Translations under genes and position numbers: made by a program
Shown here: one piece after another, positions 11,191-22,486 of the stretch
Layout: the number at the start of each line of letters is the position of its first letter
How positions within the stretch are numbered: the stretch's first letter is position 1
Assembly (NCBI GenBank): GCA_030847615.1
Contig: JAUMIR010000004.1
Location: 227,582,501 to 227,646,500, forward strand
Direction of reading: 5' to 3'
Length of the DNA stretch: 64,000 nucleotides
From: Gambelia wislizenii
Lineage: Eukaryota > Chordata > Lepidosauria > Squamata > Crotaphytidae
The notes under the pieces: generated by a model
The model's input: the letters and a program-made list of their open reading frames with translations, nothing else
Told to the model about the DNA's origin: nothing
Database searches by the model: none

Positions 11191-11745
11191 GTTGTGATGT
11201 GTCTTCAAGTCAACTCTGACTTATGGCAAACCTAGCATAGAGTTTTCTTGGCAAGATCTATTCAGAGGAGGTTTGCCATTGTTTTCATCTTAGGCTGAGG
11301 AGAGTACAATTTGCCCAAGGTCACCCAATGGGTTTCTGTGACTAAATGAGGATTTGAATCCTGATCTCCTGCAGTCCTAGAACTTTTTCAGACACCCCTT
11401 ACCACGCAAGAAGCCTCCGTAACAGCAACGAAGCTGCTGTGTGGCAGGGGGTCCGTTTCGGATGACGTCGTCCCTCTCTCGGCATCATCCATGACTGTTC
11501 CGGGTAGGACTGAGGGCAGCCATGCCATTTTTTTTCACAGACAACTTCCGTGAGTAAAAAATGGCACGGCCGCCCTCAATCCTACCCGGAACAGTCACAG
11601 ACGATGCCAAGAGAGGGGTGGCGTCATCCGAAATGGACACCCTGCCACGCAGCAGCTTCGTTGCTGTTACGGAGGCTTCTTGCGTGGTAAGGGGTATCTG
11701 AAAAAGTCCCTAGTCCAAAACTCAATCCACTGCACTATGCTGGTT
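11191..11745 (-). mobile_element. tRNA-derived SINE, split by a foldback transposon
   Basis: On the minus strand the tRNA-like head lies at 11745-11713. The body resumes at about 11379 with a B-box-like GATTCAAATCC, then CCCATTGGGTGACCTTGGGC and a BovB-like tail (ATAAGTCAGAGTTGACTTGA). The element at 11380-11709 sits inside it with a duplicated CTA, so the SINE is older than the foldback. Confidence 0.8.
11380..11709. mobile_element. Foldback MITE (MITE-A-like termini)
   Basis: Two arms of about 150 bp (roughly 11380-11537 and 11553-11709) are near-perfect inverted copies. Termini are GAACTTTTTCAG / CTGAAAAAGTCC, with 3-bp duplication CTA (11377-11379, 11710-11712). The termini resemble MITE-A (GGACTTTATCAGAC). 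The high arm identity and CpG content suggest a recent insertion or conversion between arms. It would fold into a long hairpin if transcribed. Confidence 0.8.
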
Positions 11746-12458
11746 TTCCTCTTCTAGCATATCTTTAACTTTTGGTTCTCTAATGATCCAGCTGCTTCCC
11801 TGCTTCTAATGTAATTTTTTTTTAAATGTTGGTCATCATTGTTTTGTCACTTTGTGCTCATATGTTCATAGAGAATTAAGTTCTTGACATATATTCATAT
11901 AGAGAAAATATATTCTCCATATTTTATTTGTCTGCATTAGCACTTCCTGTAACAATTACACCCCCTTTTTTAAAAATGCCCATGAAAATTAATCGTGCAG
12001 AAACATTCTTACAGCTTAGTGCTGTGTGATGGCATTATTAAATCCTTTTCAGTAACAGATTTCAAAACCTTTTTTGATTCTTTTCTCTTCCCTCCCCCTA
12101 AAAAACCAAACAATTGCAAGTATAATCACTATTCTCTCTTTAAATAAAGGAAACATTTCTTGAGACATTCTCAGGGGAACAAAGCATGAAAGACAGAAAA
12201 TGAAAACTCAGATTGTTTACATGAATGACTTCACTCTGAGAATTTTCCATAAGTGGGTTTTTCCTTCTGGGTAATGCTTAGACTGTACTGTACTTTCCAG
12301 CTCTTAGTAACTGTAGGCATTATTGCTTACTGCCTCCCATAACTCAAAGCCGCATCTCATGTTAAGAATTCAAAGACAGAGCTGTATTAGTCTGGAATAT
12401 CAATATGTAAAGGGATCACATAGCAACTTTGAGACTGAAAGTTGGTAGCATACCAGAA

Positions 12459-12507
12459 GTCTGCTTCCTCAGATGCATGTTCACTCCATGTATCTGAGGA
12501 AGTAGAC
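12459..12507. repeat. Hairpin inside an unclassified interspersed repeat
   Basis: The arms GTCTGCTTCCTCAGATGCAT... (12459-12479) and its inverse (12487-12507) have few mismatches and an 8-base loop. The surrounding 12360-12580, with CTACGAAAGCTTATGC, is a repeat I have seen in other reptile DNA but cannot classify. Confidence 0.5.
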
Positions 12508-12610
12508 TTAAATCTACGAAAGCTTATGCTGACAACTTCTCTCTCTCGTCTACACCAAGAAAAAAAAATCCTTACCCACCTCAAATCTGTTTCTATAGGA
12601 ACACAACATA

Positions 12611-13025
12611 GGGCTCAGTTACATGGCAGCTTTTATTGTGATAGTCTGCGCATTAGCGCATTTTCGCACCAGTGCCGCATAGTTTACATGATTTAGTGCA
12701 AAACTGGTTGATCCAGTAAGTTTTCTGCTTTGTAGTTCACACAGGCAAAGGTGGGGGCGTGGCCACCGGAGCACCCCGATCACTGGCTGGAGGAGCGAGA
12801 GATGTGCAAACAACCAAAAAAGAAGGGAGACCACGGGGGGGGGAGGAATAATGACGAATGGAGGCAAGGAAAGCAGGCTAGATTCCCAGGTGGAGGATGG
12901 TGTTGTGGGGGATGATCACCCAACCGCCAGAAGCAATGGAAGCGCAGGCTCCCCCTTCACCCTGCTTCCCTCAAGCCCCCCTTCCCCTCACCCACTGCAA
13001 CGTATACAGCCAGCAGAGCAGACTG

Positions 13026-13079
<54 letters not shown>

Positions 13080-13541
13080 GCACACACACACACACACACA
13101 CAGAGGAACAGTAATTATGGCTAAGTGGGAATCCCTCAGCTGCAGCAGCCAAGCAAGCCAGGAGGCAGAGAGCTGGGCGATTGGAATGTGGATAGCACGG
13201 GTATAACAACAGTGGCTGGATCTTTTCATTTGAGGCTCCTCACATCTCTTGCAAGTCTACCCCCTCCGCAGTTGGTCCAACCAATCACGGCTCAGCTCTG
13301 CTGTGGCTGTTTCGGGAAGATTTCTGGTAGTTCCCACAGCCTTTTGCGCATCGGTAGTTCACACAACCGATTGCGCGCATTTTCACGAACTTTATCAAAA
13401 AAAAGTCAGGAAAATAGCGTGACTTATGGGTTTTTTTGCCCCCCTCCTTCTGAATATGGCGACTTTGATCTGAAAGATGTGGGAACTATTAGGACTCTTT
13501 GCGAATTCTTAGAGGATTTATTTTGCCATGTAAATGACCCC
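12611..13541 (+). mobile_element. MITE-B family DNA transposon with inner microsatellite
   Basis: Termini GGGCTCAGTTACATGGCA and TGCCATGTAAATGACCCC form an imperfect inverted pair. The inner blocks ACCAATCACG, CCCTCCTTCTGAATATGGCG and AGTTCACACA are shared with other MITE-B copies. It has expanded by a (CT)n-(CA)n microsatellite at 13029-13102. Flanking ATA / GTA is at best a weak 3-bp duplication. Confidence 0.5.
13029..13102. repeat. (CT)n then (CA)n compound microsatellite
   Basis: About 24 CT units are followed by a CA run of about 11 units. Confidence 0.95.
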
Positions 13542-13733
13542 GTAGGACCCTTTTAGCAGTGAAAGCGCTTCTTTCAGGCTTTAATGAGATTTTTAAAACC
13601 TCACTTCTTGCTCTGCAGTTTCCCAGGAAAATCCGGTCTTCTTCTTTTTTTTTCTTTTTTTTTTTACATGTATCCATTTGTATAAGGGTGGCGGTTGTAA
13701 CAAAATCACCAGCCAAGTTTACCTCAACACTCA

Positions 13734-14336
13734 GGAGATTATCAGACAGGGACAAAAATAGCGTCCCCATCTCGCTATCTCCTTCCAGACCCCATCCTGG
13801 CACAGTAACGAAAAGTTTTCAGACCTACCTTTTCTGCATCCACCCCCTCCCCTCAGGAGCTCAGGGGTGAATGCAGCTTGCAGAGAGCTGCATTCAGTTC
13901 CTGGTTGAAATTCCGGGCCATTCTCATGAGAGGATGAGCACGTGGAAAATTCAAACTTTAAAAGAAAAATACATGTCAAAAAGTAAAACCAAGCACCTAA
14001 ACACACTTTAAAAAATACAAGTAACCCAGGGAGGGTACAAAAAGGTGTGTCACTTACCTGGATCTCCTGATCGCACCCAGAAGTGTTTGGCATGGATCTC
14101 CCACTGATGCTGACATCGCACCAGCATAATAGGGCACCTTTTTACTTGCCCGTCATTTTGTCATAGAAACGGAATGGGCAATCTATTCATAGCTTAGCCC
14201 ATGAATTAAAAGAAACAGTGGAACAGAAGAAGCATGGGAGCATGGCAACTCGGGGATGACAATGTCTGAAATTCAAGCCCTTTTGTGATCTCCTGACATC
14301 GTTGTTATGCTATATTAAGGGCATCTGATAATCTCC
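13734..14336. mobile_element. MITE-A family DNA transposon, full-length copy
   Basis: Termini GGAGATTATCAGACA and CATCTGATAATCTCC are inverted and flanked by TCA on both sides (13731-13733, 14337-14339). The core shares GGGAGGGTAC, CACTTACCTGGAT and AGAAGTGTTTGG with the copies at 4454, 18725 and 63308. Non-coding. Confidence 0.8.
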
Positions 14337-14432
14337 TCACCCTGGTCACCTGTCACTGCCACCATATCTTCAGATCCCCCTTAGAATTCCTTATCTGAAC
14401 TGGTGTCTCAGTCTTATGTGGATAGATTAGGT

Positions 14433-14901
14433 CAGTGATGGGCAACCTTTTGAGCTTGGTGTGTCAAACTTCGCCAAAAAACTGAGAATAACTTGGGTGG
14501 TGTGTCACTTTGAGGAAAAAACATTATCTCTGTCGGCAGAAGTGAGGGCAAAGATCCCAACCAGAAGTCCCAGAACTAGACACTCTGTGCTGGACTTCTG
14601 TTGTTTTGGCCTACAGACCTCCGGCACAGAGTGTCTAATAGGGGAGGATGAAACATTTGTGACTACAGTTGTCCCTCCACACTCGTGCGTTTCACATTCA
14701 CAGTTCCACATATTCGCAGATTCCCGCTTTGCGGAGGGTGGGAGAGGGGAGGAAAATGGGACCAGGGCTTCGAAGCCCCGATCGCCACTTTAGGGAGGGT
14801 GGTGAGGTTGCAGGTGGGGGGAGGAGGCCTACGGCCACGTGTCATCAGAAATGGCTATGCGTGTCAGTGTTGACACGCGTGTCATAGGTTCGCCATCACT
14901 G
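14433..14901. mobile_element. hAT-type DNA transposon (non-autonomous)
   Basis: Termini CAGTGATGGGCAACCTTTT and AGGTTCGCCATCACTG are inverted. A perfect 8-bp duplication GATTAGGT flanks it (14425-14432, 14902-14909), as expected for hAT. The subterminal GTGTGTCAAAC and GACACGCGTGTCATAG blocks are typical of this amniote hAT group. Inside, from 14666, sits the left end of a Tigger-like element. Confidence 0.9.
14666..14835 (+). mobile_element. Tigger-like element, left end only
   Basis: Begins TA|CAGTTGTCCCTCCACACTCG with GC-rich CGAAGCCCCGATCGCCACTT sequence as in the elements at 1538 and 52480. No right terminus is seen before the hAT sequence resumes at about 14836. Confidence 0.6.
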
Positions 14902-15510
14902 GATTAGGTATAAGTGTGGTTTCTGTTGGTTAGCATGACTGTTACCCTTTTCTAGTGGTGAAGTACGATGAGTCTAGGAACTTTTAACAAAATGAACTGG
15001 TTGGTTTATTATATTCAAAGTTAAAGACTTCAGCTGTTCAATGTTCTGCACATAACATTGTTTCTGGTTCTTAACTCCACTATTTGTTACTTTTGTTGAC
15101 AGACTATTTATTGAACCTAAAGACTCTATAACTTCAGTCTCTTGACTACAACCAAATTTCCTTCATACGTGACATTTTCATAGTCTTTCAGACAACAGAC
15201 TCATCCACTCAACCTTGTCTGACACAACTTCTTCTAACTTCACTCCAACACCAACTCCAACTGACTTTTTAAACTGACTTTCACTCACTTCATACTCTCA
15301 GAAAACCCCTCCCATCACAGTTTCCTGTGTTGGGATTGGTTCCCACATTGCTATGCATTCTAGTTCTCCACAGCAGTAGGATAGATAGATTTGTGGCAAG
15401 CATCACCTTTTTTTAAAAAAAAAAAAGTTCAGTGCTACTTGCTGAGCACCAGGGCCACCACGTGTTCCTCAGCCAAACCCAGCCACATTGAAAAATAAAA
15501 ATAAAAAGTT

Positions 15511-15779
15511 TCTTTATCCTCGGTGCTGCTGCTCCTGCCTTCCCAGCCAAGCATCTTCCGATAGAGCCCTGCTGGTGAAGTCACTTCCTCTGAGGTCAGA
15601 ACAAGGCACCCAGCCACAAGATCATCGATGAGGAGTCGATCGGACTACCACCTTGCTGTTGATAGCATGGCTGAGCACCTCAGTCTGACCTCAGAGGAAG
15701 CAACTTCATCAGTGGGGGTTTGCTGTGGAGGTGCTTGGCTGGGAAGGCAGCAGCAGTCCCGAGAAGGAGAAAAAAAGTT
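15511..15779. repeat. Imperfect foldback repeat
   Basis: Arms of about 90 bp (15511-15600 and 15687-15779) share inverted blocks such as GCCTTCCCAGCCAAGC and CTTCCTCTGAGGTCAG. No terminal repeats or target duplication were recognised. Confidence 0.5.
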
Positions 15780-16178
15780 GTGCTGATTCAAATTTGGGCA
15801 GGGGAAATGTGTGGACATAATTTCAGTTTCAGTGCAGTATATTTCAAATAAGTATGGTGCTAATGGGGTGAATTTGGGGCAGCTCCAGGGCAGAATACTC
15901 TGAATTGCTGCTGGATTATTTTGCTGGGATAGACAAGCCCTCCGTTAGTCTCAAAGGTGTTGCAATATCCCTTTGCATTCTCATGTTAAGAGTGAGAGCT
16001 GCTTTTAGACTCAGTCAGGCCAATATTAGCCAATACTAAGGATGAGACTAGTCATTACATGGTATGTTTTGTTTTGGTTTTGGAAGTAACAACAGATGAG
16101 GGGGTTGGTTTGGATTGAACTATGGTGCATGGGGTCATGCCTCAGATTACTGTTTTCATCCAAAGGTTCCATTTTCTA

Positions 16179-16289
16179 CAGTGGCACTTTCCTTTCTATG
16201 TGTATGTCTCTCCACCTTTAAAAAGAAACTTTTTGAGATCCAGAAAGTTTGACCCATGAAAATTACTATTTGCCCCGAAAGTGCCACTG
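16179..16289. mobile_element. Small MITE with TA target duplication
   Basis: Perfect inverted ends CAGTGGCACTTTC / GAAAGTGCCACTG are flanked by TA (16177-16178, 16290-16291). It is 111 bp and non-coding. The pattern fits a Tc1/mariner-type MITE. Confidence 0.65.
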
Positions 16290-17245
16290 TAGTTCTAGTA
16301 TGTTAGGTTCAGTAGAAAGGGCAGCTTGGTTTAGTTTGTTGTAGACTATGGTTGTTGGTTTGACAGTAATATGGCTACTTTCCTTTCTTTGCAGATTAAA
16401 TATACAGTCCTAGTCAAAGCAATATATCCGTATGTCACTGATAGTGGTCCTGGTGCCTTAAAATGGGTTTAGGTGATTAGCCCAGTTCTGGCCAAAATCT
16501 TTCACTATTAATAAACAAAATAAAGTATGTGTTAGTATATGTATTCAAAGCTTTTTAATGCAGGGCTGGAAATTTTGTTGTGCTGCAACTCCCAGCAACC
16601 CCAGCCAACATTATCAGTACTGAAGAATGCTGGAAGTTTTTGTTTAACAGGATCCAAACAATTGCCGCCACCACTTAAATGGAATTTTGAATGTATATTT
16701 TTGCTGAACTATAAACATGGTTTGAAACTGGTGAGGCTCAAAATTGGTTCTCTGTTTCTGCTTGGTTTCCAATGGATAAAGTAATAAGATGCTACAAAGA
16801 ACAAACCTGGAAAATAATCAGGTGTTCTCTTCAGTGCTATACCTGAGCAACTTCCAGGGATCCAGGGACATTTTTTGCCCTCCACCAGACCTTGGAGGGC
16901 CACACACACACACACACACACACACAGAGACTCCTGAAAAAATTACTCCAAATCTTCCAGGTATGTATGGCTTGCCATTTAAAAATAATTCTCCCAGGCC
17001 TCTTATAGGCCTTTAAGGGGAAAAAAATTAACCAATTTATAATTCTGGAGCAGTTGGTGTGGGAGGGGTCCTCAGATACGGCTCCTCTCCTCTGAGCCTC
17101 AAGGGGAGGGAAGGAATTTTAGGACAAGAGCACTCTTTCAAAAAAAAAGAAAAAAAAAGGGGGGGGGGTTGACTGTGTGCCACTGCTGCTGCAGACAGCT
17201 TCAAAGTGGCTGCCCTAGAGTTCTTAAATCATGACTGATACTAGG

Positions 17246-17872
17246 GAATGGTTTAGATGATGAAAAAAAAAAATCAAAGAATGCCGGCAGAATACCTTTT
17301 GTTCAGATGAGCTCCTGCTGAGATTCACCATATTGGGAAGGAGGGGGGCTGAAAACTCCAAGTAGTTCGCAACTACAGCTTTCACTGTTTCTCACAATCT
17401 TTTTTAAAAAGTACGCGAAAATGTACATATGCCAGTTTAAACAACCAATTTGAATTGGGGCACATCCAGGAAGTCAAAACATGATTGGTCAGACATGTGT
17501 GTGGGGGGTGGGGTGGGCTTGCCAGCAATGAAGTGGACAGAGCTGCGATTGTTGTTTTTCGCAGACACAATCATGTGCCTTTTTCGAGAAGCAGAACAAA
17601 AAAAAATGTTTTTAAGTAGAAGATTGTTCTTCTGCACCTTTCGTTTAACAAGGCAAAAAAGTGGGGGAATGGAGGGAGTTTTGGGGGAATAATAAGGCAG
17701 GTAATTCACTCGCGGCCACCATCTTCTCTCGCAGGCATACTCTGTGTGAACTTCAAACTCAGATAGTTTCCATGCCAGTGATACTTGCAAATGAATTGTT
17801 GGGACAAATGAACACTGCTATGATAGTGAGGTAACACACTATTTTTTGCAATTAATTCTGTCTGACTGAGCC
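17246..17872 (-). mobile_element. MITE-B family DNA transposon
   Basis: Reverse-orientation copy of the element at 8472-9100, with the same blocks in order. Ends are GGGAATGGTTTAGAT and GTCTGACTGAGCC, with CTA on both sides (17243-17245, 17873-17875). Non-coding. Confidence 0.65.
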
Positions 17873-18724
17873 CTAGGAGTTTGTGGGAGGGAGTGGTCAG
17901 TGCAGGGAAATACTGAATTGTCTCAGTAGTCAATATCTCAGGAGTTCCTGAACATGGTAGTGCAAAATATGGTAATGCTTTCTGCCTTCTTGAATTTTAA
18001 TGTGAAATTTCCCAGTTCTATTCCCACCTTCCTCACCCTATTGTAAATAGTTCAATGTCCCCACCTATTTCATCCTACCTTTGTGGTTAAAGTCACAGGA
18101 AGAAGAATTGGAAGACTATCTTTTTCCTCGGAAAAGTTTCTTTGGTTGGACTACAACTCCTCTGTCTTAAAACCAGTGCTTGCGCGCGCACACACACACA
18201 CAGATCTGAGAAGAGTTTGTGGGGGTTTTTTCTGTTCAAAGCAGTACTTAGAAAACTTCCTTCAGCTGAACTACAGTTCTTAAAAACAGTGCTTTTTAAA
18301 AACAGTGTTTGCTAAGGCTTTACAAACAGAGCTGGGAAAAGGTTGTTTTTCTGCTTAATGCAGAACCTGGAAAACTTCATTTCCACCCAGAGAAATGTTT
18401 TTTTCTTATTTGTTAGACATGGGTTTTTTTAGTGAATTACATGTTCTGAGCAACTGTGGTTGATGTTTAATGGCATCACAAGGGCTGTCCCAAGGTGACA
18501 GGTTTTGGTCCTGTTTGGGCTTAGGATGCTCCTAACTTGGCCACCCCAGGTGCATGCATTGGAGGGAAGAGGGCAGGGGGCTGCATTCTGGTTCCAGAAG
18601 ACACATGCAGCTCACTGGCCACACTTTGCCTGCCCATGCTTTAAACACACTATTACTGTTCAGAACAATATTATTATTGATACATTATGGACTTTTCTAA
18701 ATAGATAGTAAACATAGTACCTAA

Positions 18725-19278
18725 GGAGATGATCAGACGCAGCTAATGTGGCACCAGAATAATGACATCAGAATGCAAAAGGATGTCATTATCACATCAC
18801 ATGACGTCATCCTTTTGCGTTCCACTGTCATTCTTATGGCGTTTCTTTCTATTGACAGGACAAGCCATGAATAGATTGCCCATCCTGTTTTGGTGCCGGC
18901 ATTGCCAGCGTGTGAAACCTTGGGCCATTTAACTCACGTGAATGCAGCATCAATGGCCAGCCCAGTGCGAACACTTCCGGGTGAGATTGCAACATCCAGG
19001 TAAGTGACACACTTTTTAAAACCTTCCCTGGTTTCTTTGGAAGTTTTAAAGTGTATGTGTGTGCTTTTTGTCACTTTAAATGTTTTATTTTTTGTTTTAT
19101 GTTTGAATTCCCCGTGTGATGAAGTCTCATGGGATCTCAAACAAGAAAGTGAACGGAGTTTCATTGACGTCCTCTTCATTGTCGGGGAAGCATTCTGCCA
19201 GCAGAGAAGGTAAGTGCGGCGGGGGATTTTTTTTATGCCGGCAAAAGAACATTTTAAGCGGATCATCTGATAAAGTCC
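18725..19278. mobile_element. MITE-A family DNA transposon (reverse orientation)
   Basis: Ends GGAGATGATCAGACGC and ATCTGATAAAGTCC are inverted. Flanks TAA / TCA are a near match. The core is the reverse complement of the copies at 13734 and 63308 and includes CCAGGTAAGTGACACAC at 18997. It ends with ATGCCGGCAAAAGAAC, half of the hairpin seen at 63335. Confidence 0.7.
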
Positions 19279-20330
19279 TCAGACAATACTGCTGGGTCAG
19301 GCCAAAAGGCCTATCTAGTCCAGCATTCTTTTACATACAGTAGCCAGACAAAGGAAGGAGGGCAATTGCTCCTTTGTGCTGCTGTTTCGCAGCACCTCAT
19401 GTTCAGAGGCAAGGTGCTTCTGATCTAAAGGTGGCATTTAACCATTATGACCAGTAGCTGTTAACAACCTTGTCATCCAGGACTTTGTAGAATCAACCCT
19501 GCCAAGAATACATGATAATATAGTATGTATGTTTGAGCAAAAAACTTATTATTTTAGTAATATACGCTACCTGATCATTGACAATGTACAGGGTATCTTA
19601 TTGATACTGGTTGACTATCTACAGATAATTAGAATGACTGAGTTACCTACCTACCCATTGCACTGACAAACTTGCAAGGAAAGCAAGGAACTCTACAATG
19701 AAAGTAAACAGCCCGTGTAAAGTAAATGAGTGGGTGGTGATGTGATGTGATGTGATGTGAAAGGAGAAGCTCAGATTCCAGAGTAGCTAGTTTTTGAAAA
19801 TAGAGTAGGTGGTTGTAGGATTAACATTTGCTTTAAAAAAGAGAAGTGGTATTATACAAGTTTTTTCAAAAACGTAACCAGAGCCAATAATATATTAGAG
19901 CTGGCTTAGAAGCATTAGGGACCTTCCTCTAAACTCCAATTCCATTTAATAGGCTGGAAATGTTTAAAGTGTGGGAGTTAGCTTGGTGAACTTTTCTTTA
20001 AAAAAAATACCTGCTATGCCTGTAAATCAACCCTAGATGGCAACAGTGCTCTGTATAGTCTTGCCATAATAGCATAAAAGGGTCATTTTAAAAGCTGGAG
20101 CTGTGAAACTAACAGAATGTTTCAGGGAAACATGATCTGCAATTCTAACTGATGACTCCTTTTGCAATTCCAGAAGCTCCTGGTGGATTTCAACAGATTC
20201 TGACAGTTTACAAAGGTAGTCAAAAAAGAAACATAGGTCACAGGCCTGTATAGTTGCCCCCACATTTAAGCATGTAAATGATCAGGGCTGGTGACTTTCA
20301 CCTGAGATTTCTCAGGTTATATGTATGACT
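19279..20330. other. Intergenic, nothing recognised
   Basis: Apart from a (TGATG)n run near 19737-19758, no feature is seen. Confidence 0.5.
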
Positions 20331-20342
20331 ATATACCAGGTG

Positions 20343-20523
20343 GAGCCAGCATGGCATAATGGTCTGAGTGTTGGACTACAGCTCTGGAGACCAGCTTTCA
20401 AATCCAGCTCCACCATGAAAACCCACTGGGTGACCTTGGGCAAGTCACACACTCTCAGCCTCAGAAAACCCCATGATAGGGTTGCCATAAGTCAGAAATG
20501 ACTTGAAGGCACATAACAATACA
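20343..20523 (+). mobile_element. tRNA-derived SINE with 12-bp target duplication
   Basis: tRNA-like head (GGCATAATGGTCTGAGTG, TTTCAAATCC), MIR-like CACTGGGTGACCTTGGGCAA and a BovB-like tail (GTTGCCATAAGTCAGAAATG, ACTTGAAGGCACATAAC). A perfect 12-bp duplication ATATACCAGGTG flanks it (20331-20342, 20524-20535). The right flank is the 3' half of a 5S-SINE, so it inserted at the edge of that older SINE. Confidence 0.85.
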
Positions 20524-20693
20524 ATATACCAGGTGCTATAGGCTGGTTCAATGTCCCCAATGTCCCCTATTTCAGAAGACATAACTGACAAAACCACCTC
20601 TGAGTATTCCTTGCCTAAGAAAACTCTGTGAAATTCATGGGGTCTCCCTAAGTCAACAGGTAACTTGAAGGCACACACACACACACGTATGAC
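20524..20693 (+). mobile_element. 5S-derived SINE, 3' half
   Basis: From ACCAGGTGCTATAGGC through ACAAAACCACCTCTGAGTAT to a BovB-like tail with a CA repeat. The 5S head is missing or too diverged to see left of 20331. Confidence 0.75.
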
Positions 20694-21700
20694 TATGGTA
20701 AGAACTGGCATAAATGGTACAATTGGACCTGCAGTTCTTCCAGCCCTAGAATATTAACATGTAAGTTTCACATCTTACATTTCACATTTTAGTTATTATT
20801 TAAAAGTTGTCTAGATGGATGATGCCTAAGTCCAGCAGTGATCCAGACCCAAAGAGGCTAAGTGGTCAGTGGTGCTGGTAGAGCTCAAGCACCAGCCCTG
20901 AACCAAAGACCCATGAGCCAGGGCCAGAGATTGCAAATCCTGAAGCCAGGTCAACAAGGGGCCAGCATATCAAAAGGCTTTGCACTTTGGAGCTTTGGAA
21001 AGGCAGCATGAGCTCATGCATAGATGACAAGGCACTAGACCCTAGATGGCTGCCCCTTTATGGCTGCAGTACATAGTGAGAGGGTGGACACCCAACAACA
21101 ACAGCAGCAGCAGGGTAAGTTGTCTGCTGAAAGACAACGGAAAGACTTAAAACTGAGTGAGCTCCCTTGTTCTTAAACATTCTAACTAGGGTAGATTCCT
21201 ACTTATTGCCTGCCTGTCCATCCCTGCTCAATACTGCTTCCCAAATTTGAAACCTCCTGACTTAAATAGAAGTATGTTGATACCGAAGAGGCTTCAGGTG
21301 GCAAAGCATCCTGTTATGTGTTCAGTGGAGGAAGCAGGTATATGTTGTGCAGCTCCATGGGGTGCACATGCCTTTGTTTGTGCATGTATGTAAAATATCT
21401 CTCTGTTGCCATAAGTCCCATCATCTTTTTAAAAGGTGAACTAGTTAAACAGCACCATTAAAACAATATATAAAATTGTTTTCTCAGTCTTATCTCAGTC
21501 ACTAGTTACAAAAACACCTGATACTTTAAATTTGTTCCCTATGACCTCTATATCTCAGAAGTTAAAATAAACTTTTCACTGGCTTCCATATATGTGTGTA
21601 GAACAGAAACAATTTTGAATTGAATCTTACTTAGTTGCCACACTACAATTGTTTGTATTGATCAAATTGGTGACAAGAGATATCTGAGAGCCTAATCATA

Positions 21701-22486
21701 CAGTTACCATATATTCTGGTGTATAAGACAACCGGGCGTATAAGACGCCCCCCCCCATTTTTAAGTTAAAAGAAGGAGTTTGTCCCCTCCCCCAGCCAGC
21801 CAGCCAGCTCAGTGGCTGTAGATGATGGAATAGTCTGTGAAATTAAAGGACTGAGAACAGCTAAAAAAGCATGGGATACTTTGAAAAATCTCTATGGTGT
21901 TCAATCTTTGGAAAGTAAGGTTGCATTAATAATTAAGTTGATTAATATGAAGCTGGTTAATATGAAGCTATCAAATCCCAAATTTTTGAATGAGCACATG
22001 AATGATTTTAGAGCCACTTGCAAACTCCTGGAGAGGAAATCCCCCAAAGCTATGCAAATGGGAATCTTCCTGGCAAGTTTACCAAAATACAATCCCATAA
22101 TAAATATCTTGCAATTAAAGAATGATTTAACTCTGCCAGAAGCTTTTATTCAGATAAGAGAATTTCACCATAGACAAAACTTGATGCAAAATGATAAGTT
22201 TGAATCCAGAAATTCTAATTTTAGGTTAACATCATTTTAATGGAATGTTTTTCTGCTCTCCTGAGCTAATGGAGGGCCATTTAACACTTCTAAGGCAAAG
22301 TAGTCATTCTCACAGCAGGGGGGGAAATCTGCTGGGAAAACTGCCCAGGCAATTTTTACACTTCAAAGACAAGGCAGTCATTCTCACAGCAGGGGAAAAG
22401 ATCTGCTGGGCCTATAAGATGACCCCCCACTTTTGAGGAGATTTTCAAGTGTTAAAAAGCAGTCTTATATGGCAGAATATATACTG
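21701..22486 (+). mobile_element. DNA-transposon-like element carrying a gag fragment
   Basis: Ends CAGTTACCATATATTCTGG / CAGAATATATACTG, with subterminal GTATAAGACG and CTATAAGATGACCCCCC motifs, are inverted and belong to a recurrent reptile element. No clear target duplication is seen. The inside holds the open frame at 21812-22240 and a 52-bp segment duplicated at 22285-22336 and 22360-22411. Confidence 0.55.
21812..22240 (+). pseudogene. Copia-type gag fragment (UBN2-like)
   Basis: About 140 open codons. The order of motifs is that of Ty1/copia gag: TAKKAWDTLKNLYG near residues 16-29, then FLNEHMNDFRATCKLLE, an ASLPKYNPI segment near residues 88-96 (family: LxSLPxxY) and LTLPEAFIQIREF. 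The zinc knuckle, protease, integrase and RT are absent and no LTRs are seen, so it is a fragment. The listed start is a GTG; no upstream ATG start is evident. It is either a captured retroelement piece or the remnant of a copia-derived gene. It is free of stops despite an old-looking context. Confidence 0.6.

Noticed and set aside
15000..15350. Possible antisense LTR (CAACTTCAACT-like text with TTTATT)
   Set aside because: No TG..CA ends, polyadenylation signal or target duplication could be paired with confidence.
20343..20420. tRNA gene
   Set aside because: Box A/B-like sequence belongs to a tRNA-derived SINE; the cloverleaf is not intact.
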